From Chytriomyces cf. hyalinus JEL632 (lineage: Eukaryota; Chytridiomycota; Chytridiomycetes; Chytridiales; Chytriomycetaceae): a stretch of DNA of 64,000 nucleotides. The notes under the pieces were generated by a model. It had not been told where the DNA came from, searched no databases, and saw only the letters and a list, made by a program, of their open reading frames with translations. Every line of letters begins with the position of its first letter. Within the stretch, counting starts at the first letter, position 1. Positions 32,381 through 43,592 of this stretch are shown here, piece by piece. The DNA is taken from contig JAIWWG010000045.1 of the NCBI GenBank assembly GCA_025435555.1, positions 62,001 to 126,000 on the forward strand. Reading direction: 5' to 3'. Position numbers and translations under genes: made by a program.

Positions 32381-34312
32381 TTACTCCACCTTCTCCGCAG
32401 CCCTCATGGCAATGTTCAAGGCTTCTTGCATTCCTTCCATGCCACTAAACTCGACAGCACTGGCACCATCATCCTCCCCATAGTCCAGAAGACTCTCAGC
32501 GTAACTCCTTCGCTTTCTCACTGCAAGCTCTCTTTCTGACAGCCCGTTTTTCAAGGAAACCAGGTCCCCGAGTTGATCCACATCACCACCAGCATTTTCA
32601 TCATTTTCACCCGGTTCCGCAATATCCTTCTCAAACGCCTTCACACTGACCGCTTCCAAATCCCGCAGGGCGCCTTCAGCAGCCTTCACAACTTCAACGG
32701 CGCTGCAAAGTACCGTTCCTTCCGCGTCCACGTCCGCAGAACTGCTGTTTCTCATATGACTTCCCAACACGCCTTTCATCTGCGCACTCAACGTGTCAAT
32801 TCGTTGCAATGACAGAAGCAACCGTTCTCCAAGCCATTTGTCTCTGCATCCCCTGGCAACAGGCTGCCAACTTTTTGCAATCCCCTTTCCAAGAAAAATG
32901 ATTTCTCGGGCAGAGTTGAGGTAACTCGATTTGTGGTGGCTTCTGAGGAGTTGCTGTTGTTGTTGCTGCTGTTCATTCGATGAGCTGTTTGAATAGCGAG
33001 ATGGGTGATGGAGGAGCGCGGCGTGGTGAGTTTGCATGTCCGAAAGCCGCGTGGTGAGCAGATGGTGGAGAAGAGTGAGGTTGGTCATGTCAATTGGTTT
33101 CCGGGCACGACGGCGGTGGGCAGCGGTGGCTGCACTGGAGAATCGGGAAGGTGGGTGCAGGTGATTTGACAGTGGTTCAAAGTTGGACGCGGCACCCATG
33201 ATGCTGGGTGCGATCGAAGTCATACCGTCTGAGCCGTGAAAGTCGTAGGAGATGAGAGAAACTGCATCTTCGTCCTGTTCGACTGCCGAGTTGAAATTTC
33301 TTGAGTTGGTTGATTCAATGTACTTGTCCAGAGGTGTTTGAGTATCTGTTGGGGAAGGCTGATTTTTGACGGAATCGTTCGAATCAACGGGAGACACGGT
33401 TTCTGTTTCAAAAGCAATTTCAAGCTTTGCAGGGGAATCTTCAGTCACCATCTGGGTTGGTGTTGCGCTGACTGCAATTTCTTCCACCACATCAGCGGAT
33501 CCTTCGATGACTTCGTCAACTTCCTCTTCTACGAATTGGATTTCGACAACAGGATCAGACGTTTTCGCTCCGGCGTCCTCAGCAGCCGCTTCTCCAACGA
33601 TAAGATCAGCATGTTCAACAGGTGCTTCGTCGACAACAGGATCAGCACTTTTTAACTCGACATCCTCGGCAGATGCTCGTTCTTCGACGGCAACATCATC
33701 ACTTTTAACGGCCGGATCATCAAGTGATGTTTCTTCGACAGGTGTATCTTCAACGGGCACCGGGTTCTCTTCCCCACAAACCGTATCATCCCCATCCGCA
33801 ACAGCCAATTCCTCCATAGTTAATTCCTCATCAACTACTTCCTCCATCACATCATCATCAGCATGAATGCTTTCCACTGGAACATTGTAATCTACATCAC
33901 CATCCAGTCTGAGATCGGACGCGGAAGGGATCTTGAACACAAACGAAGATCGATTTCGTGGCACGGCAACAGGGAGAGAAGTGCGATGGATCGCTGGAGG
34001 TGACTGGCGTACGGGTAGCACATTCGCTGTGGCAGCTGTAGGAATGCGGGAAGGCACAGGAAGCGATAAACGACTTCCTGCGTTTCGATCTTTCGAAGGG
34101 GTCGTTGGAGCCGTCGCTGGGTTCTGAGAGTTCGGCAAGTTCTGGGGTTTCGATTGGAGCGATGGAGTCCGCTTCAACGGCAGCCGGAGTCCAGTTGCGG
34201 TTCGATTGCGTGGCGGTGGTGAGGGAACAATGAACGGGACAGGACCGTTCTCTTGCTGTTGCAGTTGGTTGTTGTTGCGAGCGCTGGAGTGAAATGCGCA
34301 GTACGGATCCAT
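32381..34312 (-). CDS. Unrecognised acidic, low-complexity protein
   Basis: An uninterrupted frame; the first ATG gives 643 residues (MDPYCAF...). The frame is open for another 13 codons upstream without ATG, so a short 5' exon ending near 34351 (acceptor CGCACAG) is likely. The N-terminal third is Pro/Arg/Ser-rich. The middle is a long Glu/Asp/Val repeat-like segment (VEDTPVEETS, VEERASAEDV, VVDEAPVEHA). The C-terminal third looks folded and helical: LTLLHHLLTTRLSDMQTH, SAREIIFLGKGIAKSWQPV, RCDKW-like residues and ALRDLEAVSVKAFEKD. I recognise no family. A scaffold or cytoskeletal adaptor is possible but not supported by a motif. Confidence 0.6.
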   Translation of the reverse strand: MDPYCAFHSSARNNNQLQQQENGPVPFIVPSPPPRNRTATGLRLPLKRTPSLQSKPQNLPNSQNPATAPTTPSKDRNAGSRLSLPVPSRIPTAATANVLPVRQSPPAIHRTSLPVAVPRNRSSFVFKIPSASDLRLDGDVDYNVPVESIHADDDVMEEVVDEELTMEELAVADGDDTVCGEENPVPVEDTPVEETSLDDPAVKSDDVAVEERASAEDVELKSADPVVDEAPVEHADLIVGEAAAEDAGAKTSDPVVEIQFVEEEVDEVIEGSADVVEEIAVSATPTQMVTEDSPAKLEIAFETETVSPVDSNDSVKNQPSPTDTQTPLDKYIESTNSRNFNSAVEQDEDAVSLISYDFHGSDGMTSIAPSIMGAASNFEPLSNHLHPPSRFSSAATAAHRRRARKPIDMTNLTLLHHLLTTRLSDMQTHHAALLHHPSRYSNSSSNEQQQQQQQLLRSHHKSSYLNSAREIIFLGKGIAKSWQPVARGCRDKWLGERLLLSLQRIDTLSAQMKGVLGSHMRNSSSADVDAEGTVLCSAVEVVKAAEGALRDLEAVSVKAFEKDIAEPGENDENAGGDVDQLGDLVSLKNGLSERELAVRKRRSYAESLLDYGEDDGASAVEFSGMEGMQEALNIAMRAAEKVE

Positions 34313-34597
34313 GGGCGTGAATGCGAATCCAGGTTTGTTGCTAGTTCTCACGGGCTGTGCGGTAGAAGTGGGTCAGAGGTGGGGTTCAAAGTACCACATG
34401 GGAGGGAGAGGGACGCACCACTCCAACAGTCTGCCACTCACGCGCGTGCAACTTGTTCACCTCTGATGAATTGCTAAGTACGGGTGTGATGCCCAGACGT
34501 GCCTGGCATGCGGGACATCCCTGCTTTGGGTGGTGCACAGGGATGTGCAGCGGTTTCATTTCGTTTATTTAAATATTATTTACGGGCAACTTGGTGA

Positions 34598-37500
34598 TTA
34601 TGTAATCTTCATTTCTTCCAACTTGATCACCTTTTCTCGCTCCTCCGCAAGCATGTCCATGCGAATCCTCATGTCGGTAAAGTCGTCCAGGATTCGGTGG
34701 AAATCCAGATACGTGAGCCGGTACATCAGACTTGGTAACACAGCTTGCACAGTTGCCGTTCGCAGCGTTTTGGTAATAAGTCCGACCTCTGTTAATATGT
34801 GCGCGTAAGAACCACGGTGACAATATTTCCAGTACTTAACCTCCAAAGTAGGCGCCGGCACCCAGCGTCACGGCATGCCGCTCATTCACATACACCTCTG
34901 CTTTCCCAGTCAGGATGAAATACATGTCGGACCCAGAGTCTCCTTGCTTTGTGACAAAATCACCAGGTATGAAATTGATGGAACGTAGCGCAGCCGCAAT
35001 CCGGCCCATGAATAACTCGTCTCGTCCATCGCCAGCAGTTCTTTTGAGAAACGGTACGTTCACGATCAGTTTCCGGGTATTTTGCAGCAGAATTTCCTGT
35101 GTCTCCAATCATTCAATGCTGGTTTTGAGTGTGGCGTGTGAAAATAAGGGCGTCACCGCTTTCAGTGAATCATTCAATTCTGACAGCAGAGCATCCTCTT
35201 CAAAATATTTCCCTCGGTAGCGCGTCTCATAATAAGTAAGGAGTCGAGCCTCGGTTTCTTTGCTCAAGTCCTTGCTGCGAATGTAGTCGCGTAGCTCTCC
35301 CACTTTTTGATCAAAGAGCCTGCCAGAAGGGTTCATTTCCATGACGGCAGAAGAAATGGCACCAAGAAAGATGGCGTACTGGAACGCCAGTACAATTAGC
35401 CGCGGTATTTTGTAAACAGATACAACAGAAAAGTCTTGCCACAACAGCTGCGAGAATGATATACAGCAATGAAGCCAATTGCTCAGTTGCCGTCCATGGG
35501 CTAACGAGAATTAAAGATTTGTTGGTACAGTTGGGGGCATAAGTCAATAGAAACTCACTTGAATGAAGTTGGGAACATGTTTCCAACCGCCTACGATTTA
35601 AACACACATAAATACATTCAGCGATCACTTTTTTTTTTCCGCCGGATTCAGGGAGGGAGGCTATTGCACCTTGTAGTAAGTCCAAACATACGTCTCAAAA
35701 AGTGTCGCAGTGTGGACCAGCGGCCACATGGCATCCCATCCAACAAAACCCGACATGCGACCCATCCAAAAAATGGTGCATGAATTACAGTGAATAAACC
35801 AAAAGATTCCACAGGTAAGAGGAATCGTTCTTGAAACAGAGGTTCCAGCGACATTATCCAAACACCACACCGCATACGTCATCGTTGGACATTGGAAAAA
35901 ATGCCGCCACAGCTTTAAACACCGAATCAACGCAATGAACAGAATGAATTCACAATTCATCTCGCTTCTGAAGAATATGGTAAATGGAATCTGAGAGAGT
36001 AGGGTCGCACACTTCAACAGGCGATTTTGGCAAATTCGAACACAGAACAACGTACCACTGTCAGTATATTGATAAAACAGTTCTTTCTTATCCAATGGCT
36101 CAACCATACGGGCAGAGTCGGTCGAGCCTTTTCGTATTCAGTGAGATCGAGACTGTGATCACCGCTCACCAGCTGCGGTGTTATGAGTGACACAGTGGAA
36201 TCGCACAGAAATATTACTGATATTGTAATTGCCAGTATGTTGATGTCGCATATTTGATAGGTGGGGTTGTAGGCGGCAACAAAAGGAATGAGCCACATCA
36301 GAGCAGACATGACCACTACAATCGGTGTTATAGTCTGGGAAACAAATCAAAAAAATAGCAGGATAGATTCTCACCTCCCAAACAAAGATCCCAAATGTTG
36401 GAAAACAAGGACCGGGGATGAATGCCGTTGACATGAAAGACTGCGGTGATTTTCCCAAACGCGGCAAGCGATTCAACAGAAACGCGTCTTCCTTTGTAAT
36501 CATAGGCTGGTAACAAAAACAAATACGCGAAAAAGTTTGGCGTCTGAATTTTGGGATCTTCCGCCTTGTGGGATGGACTTTTTGACTGAATTCCCGAAGG
36601 GACGAGTGAAAATCGATGCTCCGTCGCTTGAGTATCATCTGAGCCCCGTTTATGAATGCTGTGAGTAGGGGTTTGGTACGCGATGCTGGGCACCCGTTTT
36701 CTAGAAAGTGAACGACGGAACGAAGACTGGCGCCGAACATCAGATTTTGGAGTGGACAGCAGCGAGTTTGTGACTGCGATGGAGTCTGCGACAGAATCCT
36801 GCGACGCGTTTGCAGCCAGGGATGACATGTTTGAGTTGATGAATCGTTGCACAATGAGGTCGTTGAATTGAATCGCGATAGAAATGGGAACGATATTGGG
36901 CGATGATGGGTGGGATGCTGTGAAATCCCTGACAGATTCATGCCCAACGAGGCTGTCGTTCCTGTTCCTAACAAAATCTGTGGACGAGTCTGTGGATCCG
37001 TGGAACAATTTTTCAGTGAAATGAGGCCCCTGAAGGCGATCAAGCGAGATGGGTGCGATGAAATGATTTGTGGACGAGCAAGAGTTGAGCGATGAGTTTC
37101 CTTCAGTGACAATTGAAAGCTGAGGTTTTAAGCCGGCGCCAATCGCGTTTACAAACAGATGTTTCGGCAGTTCAGGAACTTGGAATCTTTGATTAGCCTG
37201 GGCTGAAGACAGAGCGGATTCCATTATCTCAGGTTGCTTTAAGTTTATGTGTTCTGGGTCCCGAGTACCGCTGGCGGCTGTCTTTTTGCGAGTCAAAGTT
37301 GACATCTTTCGATCAAAAACCTTCTGTGTGGCCGTCAACGAGCGCTTCAAAGGCTCCCACATTTTGTTTGAATTTGACCGTGAAACATTGGCAGGGGCTC
37401 CTCTGTCGTTGAGATCGGCGGCTTGAGATACTCCCACACTCCTAGCGGTCTGTCTCTTCTCAGTCTCAGAAAACAAAGCAATTTCTGATGCTGGCTGCGA

Positions 37501-37704
37501 TCGATCCGCAGTCAACACGTAGTCTCCCTCCGTGATGCGGATCCCGTACTCCAAGTAGGTAAACTGCTCGTTGGATGTCTGCACTACCGCCGACCTCTTG
37601 AGCGCCGTCTCAAACAAGGACATAATCTCGTTCGATCGATCCAATATTTCGCTGCGAAGACGGCGAAAGTCGGTGGCCAGCGCGTGCAGTTCTTCGTTGT
37701 TCAT
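34598..37704 (-). CDS. Cyclic-nucleotide-gated / voltage-sensor-type cation channel, copy 1 (intact)
   Basis: Exon 1 (37704 to about 36372) codes a conserved N-terminus (SEILDRSNEIMSLFETALKR, GIRITEGDY) and a long disordered region. The membrane part starts at VVMSALMWLIPFVAAYNP and includes LAITISVIFLCDSTVSLI and FILFIALIRCLKLWRH (weak voltage sensor). The pore reads YYKAVGNMFPTSFNPWTATEQ and S6 LLYIILAAYAIFLGAISSAV. The C-linker is RDYIRSKDLSKETEARLLTY. The cyclic-nucleotide-binding fold has INFIPGDFVTKQGDSGSDMY and GGEVGLITKTLRTATVQA. The filter AVGN replaces K+-channel GYGD. An apparent stop at 35109-35111 lies in a short intron (donor after LNDSLKA, acceptor before EILLQNTRKL). It is a plasma-membrane or ciliary channel gated by cAMP or cGMP. 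The copy at 38373-41503 is broken. Confidence 0.88.
34741..35335 (-). repeat. Near-identical block shared with 38516-39108 (copy 1)
   Basis: About 600 bases covering the C-linker, the intron and the first part of the binding domain match the second channel gene almost base for base, introns included. Only a handful of substitutions and one single-base deletion are seen. Confidence 0.9.
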
Positions 37705-38372
37705 GGTCAAAAAATACCTGACAATTTGTGGGAAAAGCGCTGAAATAGTTATTCGCCCCTCCCGCCACAAAACACAGTGTAACTCAACACAGCACAGTCG
37801 CACAGCGCGCACTGACATACGAAATACAAAAAAATTGACAGTGCTAGGTCTTGTGTCATGACGTTCACTAATATTTATTTATACTTTTCCTTTCTTCATC
37901 AGGGCTTTTTTTTTTGAGGATATGATTGAGGGGCATGACCTTTATGGCATTTATCTGGCCTTTGTGTGACTTTTATGGCCTTTTTGCAGGATCCATCTGA
38001 CCCTATAACGGCGCATGTTTTGAGGTGCAGACTGGACATGCTGTTTGACATGGCAGGGGAGGGGCCCATTTCATGTGAATTGAGGAGAAGGCAAAAATAA
38101 GCAAAGGATATTATTTTAGCTCTCCGCGTCACGACCTTGTCTCTCTCCTCCGCAACCATTTATATGATTTGATGCGTTCTGACTGTATCAACGAACGCAT
38201 TTTCTCGAAAGCAGGTTTCGATGAGTCATCGCCATGCGCCTTCATACGTAAACTCAGCTTTCGCGCACAGTAAATCGCGGCAATCGGTCCAGTAGTTCTA
38301 TTGTGCACAATTCCAGCACATCGGAAACTTTAACCGACTGGCTTTAAAAAAAAGGAGCAAGTCTGCGCCGGG
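37705..38372 (-). other. Spacer between channel genes with a possible C-terminal channel remnant
   Basis: At about 38110-38160 the minus strand reads MVAEERDKVVTRRAK, similar to the extreme C-terminus of both channels (MLAEEREKVVKLEE). It is not attached to a binding domain, so it may be the tail of a deleted third copy. The segment 37900-38000 has repeated TTTATGGC-like words. Channel copy 1 starts at 37704, so its promoter must lie here. Confidence 0.35.
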
Positions 38373-41300
38373 CTATTGCCTGCTCAGTTCCTCCAGTTTG
38401 ACCACCTTCTCTCTCTCTTCTGCAAGCATATCCATCCGTAACCTCATGTCGGTAAAGTCACAGAGAATGTTGTGGAAATCCCCATACGTGAGTCGATACA
38501 TCAAACTAGGCATTACAGCTTGCACCGTTGCCGTTCGCAGCGTTTTGGTAATAAGTCCGACCTCTGTTAATATGTGCGCGTAAGAACCACGGTGACAATA
38601 TTTCCAGTACTTAACCTCCAAAGTAGGCGCCGGCACCCAGCGTCACGGCATGCCGCTCATTCACATACACCTCTGCTTTCCCAGTCAGGATGAAATACAT
38701 GTCGGACCCAGAGTCTCCTTGCTTTGTGACAAAATCACCAGGTATGAAATTGATGGAACGTAGCGCAGCCGCAATCCGGCCCATGAATAACTCGTCTCGT
38801 CCATCGCCAGCAGTTCTTTTGAGAAACGGTACGTTCACGATCAGTTTCCGGGTATTTTGCAGCAGAATTTCCTGTGTCTCCAATCATTCAATGCTGGTTT
38901 TGAGTGTGGCGTGTGAAAATAAGGGCGTCACCGCTTTCAGTGAATCATTCAATTCTGAGAGCAGAGCATCTTCTTCAAAATATTTCCCTCGGTAGCGCGT
39001 CTCATAATAAGTAAGGAGTCGAGCCTCGGTTTCTTTGCTCAGTCCTTGCTGCGAATGTAGTCCCGTAGCTCTCCCACTTTTTGATCAAAGAGCCTGCCAG
39101 AAGGGTTCATTTCCATGACAGCAGAGGATATGGTACCAAGAAAGATGGTGTAATAGTACTGGAGTACAATTAGCAGCGGCATTTTTTGAACAGGTAAAAC
39201 CGCACCACAACAGCCGCCAGAATAATAAAATCATTGACACCAGCTGTTCAGCTGCCGAACAAGGGCTGTTGTTTCGATTTCTGTGGTGGTTAATGGAAAG
39301 TAATAAAGAAAGAACCCCCCTCGCTTGAATGAAGTTGGAAACATGTTCCCCACGGCCTGTCCAATTGCTAAATTCATTCGCTAGCAAATTACTTTCCAAG
39401 TTAAAGTGCAAGTACCTTGTAGTACGTCCAAACGTACGTTTCGAAAAGCGATGCAGAGTCGATCAGCGGCCACATCGAATCCCACCCAACAAAACTCGAC
39501 ACACGACCCATCCAAAAAATAGCGCATGAATTACAGTGGATGAACCAAAATATTTCCCCGGTGAGAGGAAGAGTTCTTGAAGTGGAGATCCCAGTCACGC
39601 TGTCCAAACGCCACGCCGCATAGGTCATTGTTGGACATTGATAAAAGTGCCGCCACAGCTTGAAACACCTAGTCAACGATATGAAGAGAATGAATTCGCT
39701 GTGCATTTGCAGTGCATTTCGCTTTTGAAGAATACAGTGAACGGTATCTGCAAGATTAACACATTTTCAACACATTTTATCTTCAACAAACTGTGAGTAC
39801 ATCGAAGCGCTCAACTTACCACCGTCAATAAATTGATAAAGAATTTACTTTTGAGCCAGTGGTTCAGCCATACGGACAAAGTGGGTTTCATACTCGCTGA
39901 GATCAAAGCTGTAGTCAGGGCTCACCAGTTGCGGCGTCATGAGGGACACGATTGAATCGCACAGGAAAACAACTGAGATTGATATTGCCAGCAATTTGAT
40001 GTCGATAAGGTGAAAGGTGGGATTGTACGCCGCGACGAATGGAATGAGCCACATCAGAACATACATGACCACTGGCAGTCGGTTTTGGTATTCTCAGATA
40101 TTTTGAAACTTTCTGCAGGATGCATTCTTACCTCCCAAGGAGATATCCCACATATTGGAAGACAAGGACCGGGGATGAATGCCGTTGACGTAAAAGACTG
40201 GGTTGATTTTCCCAAACGCGGCCAGCAATTCAACGGTAATACACCGTCTTTTATGATCGTACGCTGGAAACAAAAACAAGTACGCGAAAAAGTTTGGGGG
40301 TTCAATTGCGGGATCTTCCGGTTTGTTTGATGGCCGTCTGATGGATTGAATTTCTGAAGTGACCAACGAGAATTGAGTGCCCTTCTTCTGAACGTCTTCG
40401 GAGCACCTTTTTGAGAATGAAGCCGTGGGGATCTGGTATGTTATGCTAGGCGCTCTGATACGTGAAAGAGAGCGACGATACGAAGGCTGCCGCCAAAGCT
40501 CAGTTTTTGGCATGGATGATACCAAAGGGCTTGGTGCCGCGCAAGATTCCACAATGGATTCTTTGGATGTGTTTGCGTCCAGTGACGATGATTCGGAATG
40601 TAGGACTCTTGGGATCTGCATGTCGTTAAACTCGATCGTGATACAGTTTGCAGGAGCCAGTCGAGATCCGTGCTCACTTGACGAGGGGCAGGGGTCGATT
40701 ATAACTTTGAAAGATTCTTTTGCATTGAGATCTGGGACTTGTGTTACTGGAACTCCCAAGTCCGGAGGTGGGTGCTGCGATGGTCGTGCCGCCGCCGAAA
40801 AAGAGTTGGTGGATGTGTTCCCTTCAGAAACCATCGAAAGTTGCGGCTTCAACAAATTCAATGCATTTGAAATCAGTAGCTTTGGCGTCTCGATGACTTG
40901 GAGTTTTTGAAACGGTGTATCCAAGATTTCGAGTTGCTTTGGGGAAGATTTCCCAGATTCCTGAGGTGAATATCCGCGTTTTTCGCTTTCGACAGATTCT
41001 CTCTGACCTGCAGATAAGCGCAATTTACGTTCAGCAGACTCTCTTCGACCGGCAGATGATCGAGCGCCGGTCTCCTTAGTTTCTACGTGAATGACTTTGG
41101 AAGGATTGCGGACAAAAGCTCTTTTAGCATCCGTCAGAGATCGCTTCAAAGGATCAAGCAGATTCTTGGACTTGGCGTGTGAAAGGGCCGGCGCTAAACC
41201 GGCATTGTTGAGATTGGTGGCTTGAGACGCGCCAAGACTTTTCGCCATTGGCCGCTTCTCCACCTCTGAAAACAAAGCAACTTGCGATGCTGGGTACGAT

Positions 41301-41503
41301 GAATCAAACGATGACATATAATCTCCTTCTGTGATTCGAATGCCGAAGTCTTGGTACTTGAACTGTTCGTTGGATATCTGCACGACAGCAGACCGTTTCA
41401 GCGCCGCTTCAAACAGGGAAAGGATCTGGTTGGATCGCTCGATCATATCGGCTCGGAGGCGGCGACAGTCATTCGCAAACTGGTTTAAGTCTTGGCTGTT
41501 CAT
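38373..41503 (-). pseudogene. Cyclic-nucleotide-gated channel, copy 2, with multiple lesions
   Basis: The layout is that of copy 1. Exon 1 (from 41503) is open and diverged (ADMIERSNQILSLFEAALKR, GIRITEGDYM), with two SAxRRESxE-like repeats. Four defects are visible downstream. First, near 39893 an 8-base deletion relative to copy 1 after YE shifts the frame before WLNHWLKSKFFINLL. Second, at 39697-39720 an 11-base tandem duplication (AAATGCACTGC/AAATGCACAGC) shifts the exon starting IPFTVFFKSEM. Third, the donor after AVGNMFPTSF is GCGAGG where copy 1 has GTGAGT. Fourth, near 39041 a single A is missing (GCTCAGTCC against GCTCAAGTCC), giving RSKD-stop in the C-linker. The binding domain after it remains intact and almost identical to copy 1. 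The N-terminal exon alone could still be expressed. Confidence 0.8.
38516..39108 (-). repeat. Near-identical block shared with 34741-35335 (copy 2)
   Basis: The sequence equals the copy 1 block except for scattered substitutions (for example CAGAGAGCAG versus CAGACAGCAG) and the one-base deletion near 39041. Both sides outside the block are clearly diverged. Confidence 0.9.
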
Positions 41504-41678
41504 GGCGGCAGAAAGTTGTTGGAATCTTTTCTGACAAATTCCTCCGACAGTCATCTTCACCGGCCAGTTTGTCTTGTGCAAGTTTCCTGTCTTGGAAGAC
41601 CCACAATTGCGGTTACTTGGACTGCGTAATTGAGGAGTGGAGCTTAAATATCTCAGAAATAAAAAGCATCGAAAACGA

Positions 41679-43490
41679 ATGAGCGACTCGGAGCGAGAAT
41701 CGTTCGTGACGGCGCGCTCGCACCAGTCTAGCAGCGGCTTCTCGGTCCACTCATCCCACTCAAACACAGCGAGCAACTCAGACCACGAAACAAACACTGC
41801 TGGTTCCGTCACCCCAACAGCCGCCCTATTCAACATCAGACCCATTCCAGCACTCATGCAGCAGGACCATCTGCGTCCTGTGCCCATCCGTATCCCTCAA
41901 ACAAGCAATAGCATCACCAGTAATGTCCATGTCAATGCGGCCGCCACTCCCGCGCAACGTGACAAGCCTCGCCTAGCTTCGCTGGATATCTTTCGCGGCT
42001 TGGTCACGCTTGCCATGATTGTTGCGAATTACCAGATCGAAGAAGTTGCTTTTCCTGTGCTTCTTCATCCGGATTGGTTTGGTTTCTCATTGGCGGACGC
42101 TGTTTTTCCCTCATTCCTTTTTATTATGGGCGTGGTGAGTGTGGGGCTTTGGGTGATATGCCAGCACCGACAACAAAAGCTGATGGTACCTTTGGTGTCC
42201 GACAGGCAATTCCAATCTCAATGCAGTCAGGCAGGAAGTCATATGCAACTATCGCCATGCGTGCTTTAAAACTCGCTGCGATTGGACTTTTGCTCAACAA
42301 CCCTTTTTCGGCCCTCTTAAAACCGCCGCACACACTTTCGAACTTTAGAATACCTGGTTCGTCTTGCCTTCTTAATGCACTATATTATATTTCGATTGCT
42401 AACCCTATGTATATCTCCAGGAGTGCTGCAACGAACTGGAATAGTATTTTACATTGTCGCCACAGCCTACAAATCCCTCACATCACCTTACATGTTCACA
42501 TATGCATTTCCAACATTTCTCCTCGCTTTATGGACAATCCTGTCGACAACGCTGATACCCACTGTGGACGCAAACCCTCCATGCCCAATGAAAAACTCGA
42601 CCGAGTTCTCTTACTTCAGCCCACCCGAATGCACGGCACAATCGAATCTCGATATGATCGCCTTCTCTCGCGCACACACATACAAACACCTTCCCTTCGA
42701 CAATGAAGGTATTCTCAGCACTTTCCCCGCGTGCGTAACATGCGTTATAGGATGCATTGCTGGACAAGGACTCTTGCGCGCATTTCATGGGCGCGATTTC
42801 ACGGACGGATCTTGGCGGCTCCGGCATGCGTTTCGATTGAGTATCGCTGCAATCGCGTGTCTATTGGGCGCGTTTGCATTGTCAGCCGTTGGCGTCCCTG
42901 TGGGCAAGAATTTGTGGACGCCGTCGTTTGTTGGGATTGCGGGTGCTGTTTCACTGGCTGGGTTTGTTGTCTGCTTTTTATGGGTGGACTGTGGGGTTCG
43001 TGACGGTGGTGTAGATGGGTTCAAGAAGTGGGTTACGGGGTTGATGAGGACTCGTGTTGAAAGTGTGGAAGAGGACGATGATGATGCGGATGATGAGGAT
43101 ATTTTTGGGAGTGATGATATCGAGCATGCGCGATTCCATGAACGTAATCCTTTGCTCGGCTCCACTTCGCCAGCATCAACTGCAACCACTGTCACACGCG
43201 CAATTTTAGCACCGCCACCACCACCTTCGAATCAGTTGGCACACCCGGGTTTCAACACGCTGCTTTCGAGTTGCGGTAAAAATCCGTTGGCATTGTATGT
43301 CTTTAGCGAAGTTCTAGCTGAAGTATTACAAGGGTTCGGCGTGTATACAGTCTTATTTGACGTCTTGTTTGCGTCTTGGATATGGCCGGGTGGGCTGGCG
43401 TCGTTGGTGTGGTCCCTGTTTTGGGCTGTGGGTGTGGTTGGGTCTATGGGAGTATATTTGGACAGGATTCAGTGGTACTGGCGTATGTGA
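41679..43490 (+). CDS. Multi-span membrane acetyltransferase, HGSNAT-like
   Basis: Three exons: 41679-42134, 42206-42356 and 42421-43490, 558 residues. After a Ser-rich cytoplasmic start, RLASLDIFRGLVTLAMIVAN and the HPDWFGFSLADAVFPSFLFI signature match the heparan-alpha-glucosaminide N-acetyltransferase family. The His of HPDW aligns with the acetyl-accepting His. The next exon has GVAIPISM and MRALKLAAIGLLLNNP, followed by GVLQRTGIVFYIVATAY. About ten further hydrophobic segments and a final PLALYVFSEVLAEVLQGFG follow. Human HGSNAT moves acetyl groups across the lysosomal membrane; fungi lack heparan sulfate, so another sugar acceptor is likely. A Glu/Asp-rich loop near residue 420 is unusual. 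Confidence 0.85.
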
Positions 43491-43592
43491 TGATGGAACT
43501 TTATTTGTTGATGAACGAGGAGCATAAGCTCACGATTTACCAAAAAAGAGGAAGCAAGTTGAATAAATGAACGCAGAAAGACACGCGTTTTT

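Noticed and set aside
34313-34351. Start codon of the acidic hypothetical gene at 34351
   Set aside because: The codon is GTG; the first ATG is at 34312, and an upstream exon is more likely than a GTG start in a eukaryote.
35106-35114. In-frame stop between C-linker and nucleotide-binding domain of channel copy 1 (also in copy 2)
   Set aside because: A GTGACG donor after LNDSLKA and a GACACAG acceptor before EILLQNTRKL remove it as a short intron, and the join matches other CNG channels.
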